In this document: piece after piece, positions 6,914 to 15,285 of the stretch | Position numbering within the stretch: position 1 is the stretch's first letter | Layout of the letters: the number at the start of each line of letters is the position of its first letter | Notes under the pieces: model-generated | What the model was told of the DNA's origin: nothing | What the model saw: only the letters and a program-made list of their open reading frames with translations | Databases searched by the model: none | Program-made: the position numbers and the translations under genes | DNA from: CAYYWV01 sp964475385 | GTDB taxonomy: Bacteria; Pseudomonadota; Alphaproteobacteria; JAAXGF01 | Direction of reading: 5' to 3' | Assembly (NCBI GenBank): GCA_964475385.1 | Contig: CAYYWV010000004.1 | Coordinates: 1-49,664 of the forward strand | DNA: 49,664 nucleotides

Positions 6914-8341
6914 ATGACCGATATCGTCACCCGCTTCGCCCCCTCGCCCACCGGTTTTCTCCATATCGGCGGCGCCCGTACGGCGCTGTTCAACTGGCTC
7001 TACGCCCGCCATCACGGCGGCCGTTTCCGCCTGCGGATCGAGGACACGGACCGCGCGCGCTCGACCGAAGAGGCGATCGCGGCGATTCTCGAAGGGCTCG
7101 CATGGCTGGGCATCGATTGGGACGGAGACGTCGTCTATCAGTCGCGTCGAGCCGAGCGCCACGCCGAGGTCGCCCGCGCCCTTCTCGCCGCGGGCAAGGC
7201 TTATCGCTGCTACTGCTCGCCCGAAGAGCTCGCCGAGATGCGCGCGAAGGCGCGCGCCGAGGGTCGGCCCGCGCGCTACGACGGGCGCTGGCGGGACCGC
7301 GACCCGAAAGAGGCGCCGAAGGGCGTTGCGCCGGCGATCCGCTTCAAGGCCCCGCGCACGGGCGAGACCGTGATTGACGACCTGGTGCAGGGCACGGTGC
7401 GAATCGCCAACGAGCAGCTCGACGACATGGTGCTCCTGCGCGCCGACGGCACGCCCACCTACATGCTCGCGGTCGTCGTCGACGACCACGACATGGGGGT
7501 GAGCCACGTGATTCGAGGAGTCGATCATCTGACCAATGCGGCGCGCCAAAGCCAGCTTTACCGCGCGCTCGACTGGGCCGCGCCCGCATTCGCCCATGTG
7601 CCTCTGATCCACGGCCCCGACGGCGCCAAGCTGTCCAAGCGCCACGGGGCGTTGAGCGTGAGCGCCTACCGCGACATGGGCTATCTGCCCGAGGCGATGC
7701 GCAACTACCTCCTCAGGCTCGGCTGGGCGCATGGCGACGACGAGATCATCTCGACCGAGCAGGCGGTGGCTTGGTTCGACCTCGACGCGGTCGGGCGTTC
7801 GCCGGCGCGCTTCGACTTCGACAAGCTTGCGAGCCTGAACGCCCATTACCTGCGCGAATCGGACGACGCCCGTCTCGTCGCCTTGGTCTGCGAGAGGCTC
7901 GAAGGGCGCGCGGACGTGGCGCTCGGAGACGCCGCGCGCGGCCGCCTTGCAGCGGGCATGGCGGGATTGAAAACCCGTGCGAAGACGATCGTCGAGCTGG
8001 CTGAAAACGCGGCCTTTTACGTGGCTGAACGGCCGCTTGCGCTACTGCCCAAGGCGGCCAAGCTTCTCACCGACGAGGCCTGCGCCCGCCTCGCCCGCCT
8101 GAGCGAACGGCTGCCTCGCGAGACCGACGCCTGGAATGCGGAGATCCTGGAGAGCGCGGTTCGGGCGTTCGCCGAAACGGAGGGCGTCAAGCTCGGCGCC
8201 GTGGCGCAGCCTTTGCGGGCTGCGCTGACGGGAAGCACGGTCTCGCCGCCGATTTTCGAGGTCATGGCGGCGCTCGGCCGAGACGAAACCCTCGGTCGGA
8301 TCGCCGACGCCTGTGAACGGCGTTTCACGACCCGGACGTGA
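6914..8341 (+). CDS. gltX: Glutamate--tRNA ligase
   Basis: Charges tRNA with glutamate in the cytoplasm. I start it at the ATG at 6914 (475 residues): the protein opens TDIVTRFAPSPTGFLHIGG, as family members do, and the 25 codons that could be added upstream look like leader. The class I motifs are the HIGH-type HIGG (17-20) and KLSKRHG (about residue 240). Many alphaproteobacteria lack glutaminyl-tRNA synthetase and use GltX plus the GatCAB amidotransferase, sometimes with a second gltX. This copy next to gltA is the usual GltX1, but its tRNA-Gln activity cannot be read from sequence. It is divergent from comEC. Confidence 0.96.
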   Translation: MTDIVTRFAPSPTGFLHIGGARTALFNWLYARHHGGRFRLRIEDTDRARSTEEAIAAILEGLAWLGIDWDGDVVYQSRRAERHAEVARALLAAGKAYRCYCSPEELAEMRAKARAEGRPARYDGRWRDRDPKEAPKGVAPAIRFKAPRTGETVIDDLVQGTVRIANEQLDDMVLLRADGTPTYMLAVVVDDHDMGVSHVIRGVDHLTNAARQSQLYRALDWAAPAFAHVPLIHGPDGAKLSKRHGALSVSAYRDMGYLPEAMRNYLLRLGWAHGDDEIISTEQAVAWFDLDAVGRSPARFDFDKLASLNAHYLRESDDARLVALVCERLEGRADVALGDAARGRLAAGMAGLKTRAKTIVELAENAAFYVAERPLALLPKAAKLLTDEACARLARLSERLPRETDAWNAEILESAVRAFAETEGVKLGAVAQPLRAALTGSTVSPPIFEVMAALGRDETLGRIADACERRFTTRT

Positions 8342-8433
8342 TTTGCGATGTGAGCGGTTCGGGGATATCTTTGCGCCGCCTGCCGGAAGCGTCGCCGCGC
8401 TAAAACATTGGACCCACCAGCGAGAGCGAAACA

Positions 8434-9771
8434 ATGACCGATCTGATCAAACCCAAGGACGACATTCGGCCACACCGGACGGTCTCGCTTGCCATCGACG
8501 GAGAGACAGAACCGAAAACGGTCGAACTCGGCGTTCTCGAGGGAACGTTAGGACCGAGCGTCATAGACGTCGGCAAACTCTACGGCGAGACCGGTTACTT
8601 CACCTATGACCCCGGGTTCATGGCGACGGCGAGTTGTCAGTCGAAGATCACCTACATCGACGGCGAAAAAGGCATCCTTCTCTACCGAGGCTACTCGATC
8701 GACGAACTCGCGAACAACAGCGATTTCATCGAGGTCTGTTATCTTTTGCTCTTTGGCGAGCTGCCTACGGCCGCTGAGAAGGAGCGCTTCGAGCGCGATA
8801 TTACGCTCCACACCATGGTGCACGAGCAGCTCACCATGTTCTTCCGCGGGTTCAGGCGCGACGCCCACCCGATGGCGGTGATGGTGGGCGTTGTGGGCGC
8901 GTTGTCGGCCTTTTATCACGACACCTTCGATCTCAGCGATCCTCACCAGCGGATGATCGCCTCGTATCGCCTGATCGCCAAGGTGCCGACGATCGCGGCT
9001 ATGGCCTATAAGTTCTCGATTGGCCAGCCGTTTATCTATCCACGCAACGACCTGAAGTACGCCGAGAACTTCTTGCACATGCTGTTCGCCGTGCCTTGCG
9101 AGGAGTTCGAGATCAACCCGATCGTCGCCCGGGCCCTCGACAAGATTCTGATCTTGCACGCCGATCACGAGCAAAACGCCTCGACTTCGACGGTGCGGCT
9201 CGCCGGCTCCTCGGGGGCCAACCCCTACGCTTGCATCGCAGCGGGAATCGCTTGCCTGTGGGGACCGGCTCATGGCGGGGCCAACGAGGCGGTGATCAAG
9301 ATGCTCGAGGAGATCGGAACCATCGAGCGCATCCCGGAGTTCATCGCCCGCGCCAAGGATCACAACGACCCCTTCCGCTTGATGGGCTTTGGTCATCGGG
9401 TCTACAAGAACTACGATCCGCGGGCGAAGGTGCTGCGCGCGGCCTGCCACGAGGTTCTCGACGAGCTCGGCGTGCGCGACGAGCGTCTGCTCGAAATCGC
9501 GATGGAGCTCGAGCGGATTGCGCTCAACGACGAGTACTTCATCGAGCGCAAGCTGTACCCGAACGTCGACTTCTACTCGGGCATCATCCTTCGCGCCATG
9601 GGCATTCCTTCGCATCTGTTCACGGTGATTTTCGCGCTCGCGCGCACCGTGGGTTGGGTCGCCCAATGGAACGAGATGATCGAAGATCCGTCGCAAAAGA
9701 TCGGCCGGCCGCGCCAGCTTTACACCGGCTATGGCCCCCGGCCCTATGTGCCTATCGAGGAGCGTGGTTAA
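8434..9771 (+). CDS. gltA: Citrate synthase (type II, hexameric-type)
   Basis: Condenses acetyl-CoA with oxaloacetate to open the TCA cycle. The 445-residue protein has the N-terminal beta extension (from about residue 15) of the large Gram-negative enzymes that are typically NADH-inhibited. Catalytic elements are the HADHEQNAST segment near residue 242, GFGHRVYKNYDPRAK near 320, and an Asp in the NVDFYSG region near 375. It lies 92 bases after gltX on the same strand. The gap has an AT-richer TAAAACATT at 8401-8409 but no clear -35 partner, so read-through from gltX is as likely as a separate promoter. Confidence 0.98.
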   Translation: MTDLIKPKDDIRPHRTVSLAIDGETEPKTVELGVLEGTLGPSVIDVGKLYGETGYFTYDPGFMATASCQSKITYIDGEKGILLYRGYSIDELANNSDFIEVCYLLLFGELPTAAEKERFERDITLHTMVHEQLTMFFRGFRRDAHPMAVMVGVVGALSAFYHDTFDLSDPHQRMIASYRLIAKVPTIAAMAYKFSIGQPFIYPRNDLKYAENFLHMLFAVPCEEFEINPIVARALDKILILHADHEQNASTSTVRLAGSSGANPYACIAAGIACLWGPAHGGANEAVIKMLEEIGTIERIPEFIARAKDHNDPFRLMGFGHRVYKNYDPRAKVLRAACHEVLDELGVRDERLLEIAMELERIALNDEYFIERKLYPNVDFYSGIILRAMGIPSHLFTVIFALARTVGWVAQWNEMIEDPSQKIGRPRQLYTGYGPRPYVPIEERG

Positions 9772-9964
9772 AAGAGCGTCCAAGTCCGATCGCCGTCCCG
9801 TAGGGCCTGCGGGGCGGCGACGCGTCCGAGGCGGTCGTCGGCTTCGTCTTCCGCGACCCGCCAACGACAACCGGGCGCCCCGTCGTGATGCGCCGGCCTG
9901 GATCGTTGCGCTTGCGGCGGGGGGCCTTGTTGTTGTGATTCTGGTCGCCGCAGCGGTGCTGTAG
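9764..9964 (+). CDS. Small single-pass membrane protein, unknown function
   Basis: Sixty-six residues if read from the GTG at 9764; an in-frame ATG at 9746 is an alternative. The first half is strongly basic (many Arg, some Lys), then comes PANDNRAPRRDAPAW, then one hydrophobic helix of about 20 residues that ends the protein. By the positive-inside rule the basic part would face the cytoplasm. The start overlaps the gltA stop by 8 bases, consistent with coupling, but the GAGGAG stretch lies only a base or two before the GTG. I recognise no family. Its frame, not those around it, yields a coherent helix, which is the main reason to call it. Confidence 0.5.
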   Translation: MVKRASKSDRRPVGPAGRRRVRGGRRLRLPRPANDNRAPRRDAPAWIVALAAGGLVVVILVAAAVL

Positions 9965-9973
9965 CTCGAGCGT

Positions 9974-10384
9974 TTACTTGCGCTCGATGAGCTCGATCTT
10001 GTAGCCGTCGGGATCCTCGATGAAAGCGATCACCGTGCTGCCGTGCTTCATGGGGCCGGGAGGGCGTGGGATACTGACCCCTTCGGCGGCGAGCCGCTCG
10101 CAGGTTGCGTAGATATCGGGAACGCCGATCGCAAGGTGCCCGAATCCGTCGCCAAGCGCATATGGCTCCTCGCGGCCCCAGTTGTAGGTGAGCTCGATCA
10201 CCGCATCGGTCGATTCGTCGCCGTAGCCGACGAAAGCGAGGGTGAACTCGCCCGACGGGTAGTCGGTCTTGCGGAACAGGGTCATGCCGAGAAGCCGGGT
10301 GTAAAAGTCGAGCGAGCGGTCGAGATCACGAACCCGAATCATGGTGTGAAGCAAGCGAAAGTTTTTGGACGTGGTCTCGGTCAT
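9974..10384 (-). CDS. gloA: Lactoylglutathione lyase (glyoxalase I)
   Basis: Detoxifies methylglyoxal by isomerising its glutathione hemithioacetal to S-lactoylglutathione. At 136 residues it matches the bacterial nickel-type enzyme in length. Metal ligands can be placed: His13 (LLHTMIRV), a Glu in AVIELTYNWG, His in GFGHLAIGVPD and Glu near the end in YKIELIER. Its ATG overlaps the lpxB stop (ATGA, 10381-10384), so it is the last gene of the long rpsB-to-lpxB run. It faces the small plus-strand membrane protein with only 9 bases between the stops. Confidence 0.95.
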   Translation of the reverse strand: MTETTSKNFRLLHTMIRVRDLDRSLDFYTRLLGMTLFRKTDYPSGEFTLAFVGYGDESTDAVIELTYNWGREEPYALGDGFGHLAIGVPDIYATCERLAAEGVSIPRPPGPMKHGSTVIAFIEDPDGYKIELIERK

Positions 10385-11592
10385 TCCGTTTCCTCTCTGT
10401 GGTGGCGGCGCGCCCCGCGAGCGCCGTAATAGGCGATGGCGAGGACCATCGTTGCCGCCCGTTCACTCGGCGCGCCCTTGCCTTCGCCGGCGAGCAGACG
10501 GGCGACCTCTTCTTCGGCCTCGATCTGGCTGGCGCGCGCCGATTCGTCGTCGATTAGCCTTGCAAGGGCCTCGGACAGCCTGTCCGCACGGCAATCTTCC
10601 TGCAAGAACTCGGGCATCACAGGACGATCGAGGATCAGGTTGACGAGGCTCACGTAAGGAACCCGGATCATGCGCCGGGCGAGCCAGGCGCTCACCGCAT
10701 TGACCTGATAGGCGACCACCGTCGGAACCCGGGCGAGCGCGAGCTCGAGCACGACGGTGCCCGAAGCGGCGAGCGCCGCCTGCGATGCGGCAAACGCGTC
10801 GTATTTTTCTTCCCGATCGGTCGTCACGATCGTTTGGATCGGCCAGTTTACGACCGCACGCTGCACGGTCTCGACGAGCGAGGGCACGGTGGGAAGCACG
10901 GCCACGCAGTCGCGCGCGCCGGCAAATCGGGCAAGAGCCTCGCCGAAGATCGGAAGGTGGCGCTTCACCTCTCCGGCTCGGCTTCCTGGCAGACAGGCGA
11001 TCACGCAACGGTCTTCGGAAAGACCGTGGCGAACCCGAAAGGCCGAGCCTTCGCCGCGGTCGGCCCCTTCCTCGACGATCGGGTGGCCGACGAACGTGCA
11101 GGCGAGCCCGGCGCGCTCGAAATACGGGGGTTCGAACGGGAACAACACCAGCAGGTGATTGAGAATCGCAGCGATCTTGGACACCCGGCCCGGCCGGTGG
11201 GCCCAGACCTGGGGAGCAACGTAATGAACCCGCGGGATATCGCTGCGAACCAGACGTTCGGCGACGCGAAGGGTGAAGTCGGGCGAATCGATGGTCACGA
11301 GAACGTCGGGCCGAAGGATTCGGGCGACCTCGACGGTGTCGCGAATCCGAGCGAACAGAAGGGGAATCTTGGGCAGAACCTCAAGATAGCCCATGATACT
11401 GATGTCGCTTAAGGGGAACAGGCTTTCGAGCCCTTCCGCCTCCATTCGCTCGCCGCCTACGCCGGCAAAGCGCACCCGGCCCTCTGCTTTCTCTTTGATC
11501 GCCGCCATCAGGCGGGCGCCGAGCACGTCTCCTGAAGGCTCGCCGGCGACGATGAAGATGAGCGGCCCTTCGGCCTCGGTAGTGGCGGTCAT
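10381..11592 (-). CDS. lpxB: Lipid-A-disaccharide synthase
   Basis: Glycosyltransferase family 19 enzyme at the inner face of the membrane: joins UDP-2,3-diacylglucosamine and lipid X into the tetraacyl disaccharide 1-phosphate. It has 403 residues, with the N-terminal FIVAGEPSGDVLGARLM signature, YVAPQVWAHRPGRV in the middle and SGTVVLELALARVPTVVAY in the sugar-nucleotide half. The C-terminal tail (about 20 residues beyond the usual end) is Ala/Glu rich. Its start overlaps the lpxI stop by four bases, directly coupling the enzyme that makes lipid X to the one that uses it. Confidence 0.97.
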   Translation of the reverse strand: MTATTEAEGPLIFIVAGEPSGDVLGARLMAAIKEKAEGRVRFAGVGGERMEAEGLESLFPLSDISIMGYLEVLPKIPLLFARIRDTVEVARILRPDVLVTIDSPDFTLRVAERLVRSDIPRVHYVAPQVWAHRPGRVSKIAAILNHLLVLFPFEPPYFERAGLACTFVGHPIVEEGADRGEGSAFRVRHGLSEDRCVIACLPGSRAGEVKRHLPIFGEALARFAGARDCVAVLPTVPSLVETVQRAVVNWPIQTIVTTDREEKYDAFAASQAALAASGTVVLELALARVPTVVAYQVNAVSAWLARRMIRVPYVSLVNLILDRPVMPEFLQEDCRADRLSEALARLIDDESARASQIEAEEEVARLLAGEGKGAPSERAATMVLAIAYYGARGARRHHREETE

Positions 11593-12416
11593 AGCGTATT
11601 CGCCTCGATGCCGACCACGAACAGACCGGCGGCGTCGGCCTTTTGAGTCACCGTCTCGCGATTGAGAATGAGCGTTTCCCCAGCTTCAATCGCAATTCCA
11701 GCAAGTCCAGCGGCGGCCGCATTCCCGACCGTATCCGGACCGATGGTCGGCAGGTCGGCCCGGCGTTCCTGCTCCGGTTTCTTGAGCTTGACGAGAACCC
11801 CGCCCGGCCCTTCGCGGCGAAGTTCGGCGCAGCGGGCGAGCAAGGCGTCGGTTCCTTCGATCGCCTCGACGCCGAGCACGACTCCCTGCTGGACGACGGC
11901 GGCCTGGCCGACGTCGGCGGCGCCGAGAAGCCGGACCACGCGCGCGCCGACGGCGATGTCGGCGCGGGCGTCCGCGTCCGGTTCATAGCGGCCGAGTGGA
12001 CCGGCGGGGGCGAGAAGCCCGACGAGAATGTCGTCGACGCCGACGACGCGAAACCCGGCTTCTTCGAGCTCGCGAACGATAAGCGAGAGCAGTCGGTTGT
12101 CCCCAGCCGCATCGGACCGCAGTCGGGCGAGCATTCGCACGCCGCGCGAATCGAGCTTGAGACTGCGCAGCGAAGGCCTGGGAATGGGGCCGGCGAGCAC
12201 CACCTCTTCGATTCCGGCGTCGCGAAGAAGCGAGATCGTCCGCCCGACCTCGCCGAGGCGCACGCGGGCCTGCGGCGTTGCGCCGAAGTCGGGCGTTCCG
12301 GGGACGCCTTCGAAGGTGACGACGAAGACCTCGCGACGTTCGGCGTGGCACGCTTCGACGACGCGACATGGCAGGGGGCCCCCGCCAGCAAGGATGCCGA
12401 GCTTAGGCGGCTTCAC
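11589..12416 (-). CDS. lpxI: UDP-2,3-diacylglucosamine pyrophosphatase LpxI
   Basis: Hydrolyses UDP-2,3-diacylglucosamine to lipid X and UMP. LpxI (DUF1009) replaces the unrelated LpxH in alphaproteobacteria. I start it at the GTG at 12416 (275 residues), giving a protein that begins KPPKLGILAGGGPLP as the family does. The open frame continues upstream to 12581, but that part is only the shadow of lpxA and is low complexity. The start lies inside lpxA (14-base overlap) and the stop overlaps lpxB by four bases. Gene order and length both fit the known lpxA-lpxI-lpxB arrangement. Confidence 0.93.
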   Translation of the reverse strand: MKPPKLGILAGGGPLPCRVVEACHAERREVFVVTFEGVPGTPDFGATPQARVRLGEVGRTISLLRDAGIEEVVLAGPIPRPSLRSLKLDSRGVRMLARLRSDAAGDNRLLSLIVRELEEAGFRVVGVDDILVGLLAPAGPLGRYEPDADARADIAVGARVVRLLGAADVGQAAVVQQGVVLGVEAIEGTDALLARCAELRREGPGGVLVKLKKPEQERRADLPTIGPDTVGNAAAAGLAGIAIEAGETLILNRETVTQKADAAGLFVVGIEANTL

Positions 12417-13206
12417 GGCCGTCTTTGGGCTGGCAGACCGCGCGCGCGCTGTCCGAGCGGATGAACTCGACGATGTCCATGACCGCCTCGTGGTCGGGGA
12501 AAAGCTGCGAAACGTCGGCGAGTCGTTCGGCCATGGTGCCCTCCTGGGCGAACAAGAGCCGGTATGCGCGCCGCAGGGCATGGATGTCCTCGCGGCCGAA
12601 GCCGCGGCGTTTGAGCCCGATGATATTAAGCCCGCAAAGATGGGCGCGGTCGCCCATCACCGAGCCATAGGGAATAACATCGCTCTCGACCCCGGACATG
12701 CCGCCGACCATGGCGTGACGGCCGATGCGCACGAACTGATGGACAGCGACCAGGCCGCCGAGAATGGCGTAGTCCCCGACCGTCACATGACCGCCGAGGG
12801 TGGCGTTGTTCGCCATGATGACATGGTCGCCGATCGTACAATCATGCGCGATGTGGGCCCCAACCATGAACAGGCCGTGGTTGCCGACCCGGGTGACCAT
12901 GCCGCCCCCTTCGGTCCCGGGATTGATGGTGACGTACTCGCGGATCACGTTGTGAGAACCGATCACGAGCTCGGACGGCTCGCCCTTGTACTTGAGATCC
13001 TGGGGGCGAAGCCCGATCGAAGCGAAGGGGAAGATATGGCAGTCATCGCCGATGCGCGTGCGGCCTCCCACCACGACATGGCTTTCGAGGCGGACCCTTG
13101 CGCCGAGCTCGACCTCGCCGCCGACGATGCAGTACGGGCCGATGACGACGCCGTCGCCGAGGCGCGCGCCGTCCTCGACCACGGCCGTGGGATGGATCTT
13201 GGCCAT
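12403..13206 (-). CDS. lpxA: UDP-N-acetylglucosamine acyltransferase
   Basis: First step of lipid A synthesis: moves a 3-hydroxyacyl chain from acyl carrier protein to the 3-OH of UDP-GlcNAc. The 267-residue protein is a left-handed beta helix of hexapeptide repeats up to about residue 190, followed by a helical C-terminus. The catalytic His is His121 in MVGAHIAHDC, matching E. coli His125. The AHLCGLNIIGLKRRGF segment, typical of LpxA, precedes the C-terminal helices. It starts 4 bases after the fabZ stop, the usual order lpxD-fabZ-lpxA. Confidence 0.98.
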   Translation of the reverse strand: MAKIHPTAVVEDGARLGDGVVIGPYCIVGGEVELGARVRLESHVVVGGRTRIGDDCHIFPFASIGLRPQDLKYKGEPSELVIGSHNVIREYVTINPGTEGGGMVTRVGNHGLFMVGAHIAHDCTIGDHVIMANNATLGGHVTVGDYAILGGLVAVHQFVRIGRHAMVGGMSGVESDVIPYGSVMGDRAHLCGLNIIGLKRRGFGREDIHALRRAYRLLFAQEGTMAERLADVSQLFPDHEAVMDIVEFIRSDSARAVCQPKDGREAA

Positions 13207-13210
13207 TCCT

Positions 13211-13681
13211 TTATTCGCTATCCAGAATCATGGCCGAGAACGTCGCCTCGGCGACGAGGGCGCCGTCGACCTTCACCTCGGACGAAAACTTCCAGACCGG
13301 CCCTCGCTGCTTGCGCTTCTTGACGTGGACGTAAAGGGTGTCGCCGGGCACCACGGGTTTGCGGAACCGCGCGCTGTCGACCGACATGAAGTAGACGAGT
13401 TTGCCCTCGAATGCGGGGCCGAGGGTATGGACCACGAGCACCGCCGCCGATTGGGCCATCGATTCGATGATGAGCACGCCGGGCATCACGGGGCGGCTCG
13501 GAAAATGCCCCTGGAAGAACGGCTCGTTGATCGTGACGTTCTTGATGCCAGTCGCGCTGACGTTCGCAACCACGTCGATGACTTTGTCGATCATCAGAAA
13601 CGGGTAGCGGTGCGGGATCATCTGGACGATCCGCCCGATGTCGAGGTCGCAGGCCTGCTCCTGGCTTGCCACTTCCGCCAT
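13211..13681 (-). CDS. fabZ: 3-hydroxyacyl-[ACP] dehydratase FabZ
   Basis: Removes water from 3-hydroxyacyl-ACP in fatty-acid elongation. Single hot-dog fold, 156 residues. Catalytic residues are His59 in FFQGHFPSRPVMPG and Glu73 in LIIESMAQ; the MIPHRYPFLMID signature is at residues 21-32. It shares 3-hydroxyacyl-ACP with LpxD and LpxA, which flank it, so the cluster holds both users of the lipid A acyl donor and the enzyme that competes for it. lpxD ends immediately upstream, at 13682, with no gap. Confidence 0.98.
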   Translation of the reverse strand: MAEVASQEQACDLDIGRIVQMIPHRYPFLMIDKVIDVVANVSATGIKNVTINEPFFQGHFPSRPVMPGVLIIESMAQSAAVLVVHTLGPAFEGKLVYFMSVDSARFRKPVVPGDTLYVHVKKRKQRGPVWKFSSEVKVDGALVAEATFSAMILDSE

Positions 13682-14707
13682 CTATTTTTTCCCCTTCCGT
13701 TCCACGAGACGCATCAAGGCGATGGTCTGCCGTTTCCATTGCGTGACCGGCACCGCCGGGCTGCCGCCATAGACCGCGCCGGGGGGAACGTCGCGCATCA
13801 ACCCAGCCTGGGCGGCGAGCGTCGCGCCGTCGCCGATCGTGAGATGGCCGGCAAGCCCGACCTGACCGGCGCAGACGACGAAATCGCCAAGCCTGGTGCT
13901 GCCCGAGATCCCGACCTGAGCGGCGAGGATACATCCCCTCCCAAGTCGCACGTTATGGGCGATCTGCACCAGATTATCAATCATGCAGCCGTCTCCAATC
14001 ACGGTATCGGCGCCGCTGCCCCGGTCGATCGTCGTATTGGCGCCGATTTCGACGTCATCGCCAATGACAACGCGGCCGGTGTGGGGGATGCGCAGGTGCC
14101 CTTCCGATCCGGGCGCGAAGCCGAACCCTTCCTGGCCGATGCGCGCGCCAGGATAAATCGTCACTCGTGCGCCGATCAGCGCATGGCTGATCGAGGCGCA
14201 GGCCCCGACCGCGCAGTCGTCGCCGATGACGACGCCGTCGCCGATCACCGCGTTCGCCCCGATCCGGCAGCGGGCGCCGATTTCAACGCGGGGTCCGATC
14301 ACGGCCCCGGCCTCTACGCGACAACCCTCGCCGAGCGTCGCGCTTTCGTCGATGACCGCCGAAGGCGCGATCCCGGGTTCGACCGGCGGCGGCGGGTAGA
14401 AAGCCCGCGCGATCCGCGCAAAGGCGCGATAGGGCTTATCCGAGAAGAGAAGCGCCATGCCCGCGGGCGCGCGATCGGCGAAGCTGGGGGCGACCACGCA
14501 AGCGCCGGCGCCGCTCGCCGCAAACGCATCCACATAGCGTGGGTTGTCGAGGAAGCTGATCTCGTCTTCGGTCGCGGTCTCGAGGGGGGCGAGATCGACG
14601 ATCCGCTTTTCGGGGTCGACGCCGTCGGCGAGCCGGGCCCCGGCGATCTCGCCAAGCTCCGCCAACGTGAACGAACCCGCAACCGCAAAGAAGCGGGGAT
14701 CTGCCAT
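13682..14707 (-). CDS. lpxD: UDP-3-O-(3-hydroxyacyl)glucosamine N-acyltransferase
   Basis: Third step of lipid A synthesis: adds a second 3-hydroxyacyl chain, to the amino group of UDP-3-O-acylglucosamine. It has 341 residues: an N-terminal uridine-binding domain (about 1-105), a left-handed beta helix of hexapeptide repeats (about 110-310) and a short C-terminal helix. The catalytic His is His251 in NLVQIAHNVRLG, corresponding to E. coli His239. It follows skp by 4 bases, and the bamA-skp-lpxD-fabZ-lpxA order is one of the most conserved in Proteobacteria. Confidence 0.98.
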   Translation of the reverse strand: MADPRFFAVAGSFTLAELGEIAGARLADGVDPEKRIVDLAPLETATEDEISFLDNPRYVDAFAASGAGACVVAPSFADRAPAGMALLFSDKPYRAFARIARAFYPPPPVEPGIAPSAVIDESATLGEGCRVEAGAVIGPRVEIGARCRIGANAVIGDGVVIGDDCAVGACASISHALIGARVTIYPGARIGQEGFGFAPGSEGHLRIPHTGRVVIGDDVEIGANTTIDRGSGADTVIGDGCMIDNLVQIAHNVRLGRGCILAAQVGISGSTRLGDFVVCAGQVGLAGHLTIGDGATLAAQAGLMRDVPPGAVYGGSPAVPVTQWKRQTIALMRLVERKGKK

Positions 14708-14711
14708 GCCT

Positions 14712-15281
14712 TTAGTTCTTCGTGAGCGGAATGGCCACCTTGGGGAGCTTCTGATTTAAGCGGAGAAGCACCTCGTCGGTAATGTTCATTCCTTTGTCGG
14801 CGAAGATAACCTGCTTGCGCGGCAGGACGAGGTTGAAGCCTCGTTCTTTGGCGAGCTCGAGGATAATGTCCTGAACCGCCTTTTGGACCTGCCGAAGACC
14901 GAACTCGTAAGCCTGGTCGAGCTCGCGCTTGCGCTCCTGAACATCGCGTTGAACCTGGGCGACGCGGCCTTCGAACTCGCGGCGCTTCTGGGCGAACGCT
15001 TCGGGGGCGAGAATCGCGCGTTGGCGAGAAAGCTCTTGGTCGGCTTCGCGAAGCTGCTGCTCCTTTTTGGTGATTTCGTCTTGGTATTTCTGACGTTGTT
15101 TGTCGAGCTGGGTCTTAATGTCGATGGCGGCCGAGGATTCGCGCATCAGGCGTTGGTGATCGAGGATCGCGATCCGCGGTTCGGGCACTGGCTGCTGAGC
15201 GCGAGCCGCGCCCGGCAGGACCGCGCTTGCGACGGCGATCATAAGACCGGCCGCCGCGAGACGAAGAAACGTCGGAGCCAT
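14712..15281 (-). CDS. skp: Periplasmic OmpH/Skp-family chaperone
   Basis: Holds unfolded outer-membrane proteins in the periplasm on their way to BamA. I start it at the ATG at 15281 (189 residues) because the protein then opens with a clean signal peptide, about residues 1-28 ending ARA-QQP. The frame stays open upstream to 15404 but that part overlaps bamA. The mature protein has the Skp plan: a short N-terminal strand, a long charged helical hairpin (about 50-140, rich in Lys, Glu, Gln and Arg) and a closing strand. It begins 4 bases after the bamA stop. Confidence 0.93.
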   Translation of the reverse strand: MAPTFLRLAAAGLMIAVASAVLPGAARAQQPVPEPRIAILDHQRLMRESSAAIDIKTQLDKQRQKYQDEITKKEQQLREADQELSRQRAILAPEAFAQKRREFEGRVAQVQRDVQERKRELDQAYEFGLRQVQKAVQDIILELAKERGFNLVLPRKQVIFADKGMNITDEVLLRLNQKLPKVAIPLTKN

Positions 15282-15285
15282 GGGC

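Noticed and set aside
9966..9987. Seven-pair inverted repeat (TCGAGCG/CGCTCGA) between the convergent small membrane gene and gloA
   Set aside because: It overlaps the gloA stop and has no T-rich run after it on either strand, so I do not call it a terminator.
12028..14725. Two long plus-strand open frames (431 and 579 codons) opposite lpxI, lpxA, fabZ and lpxD
   Set aside because: Rich in Asp, His, Arg and Gly with no family features; they cross several gene borders of the genuine lpx genes.
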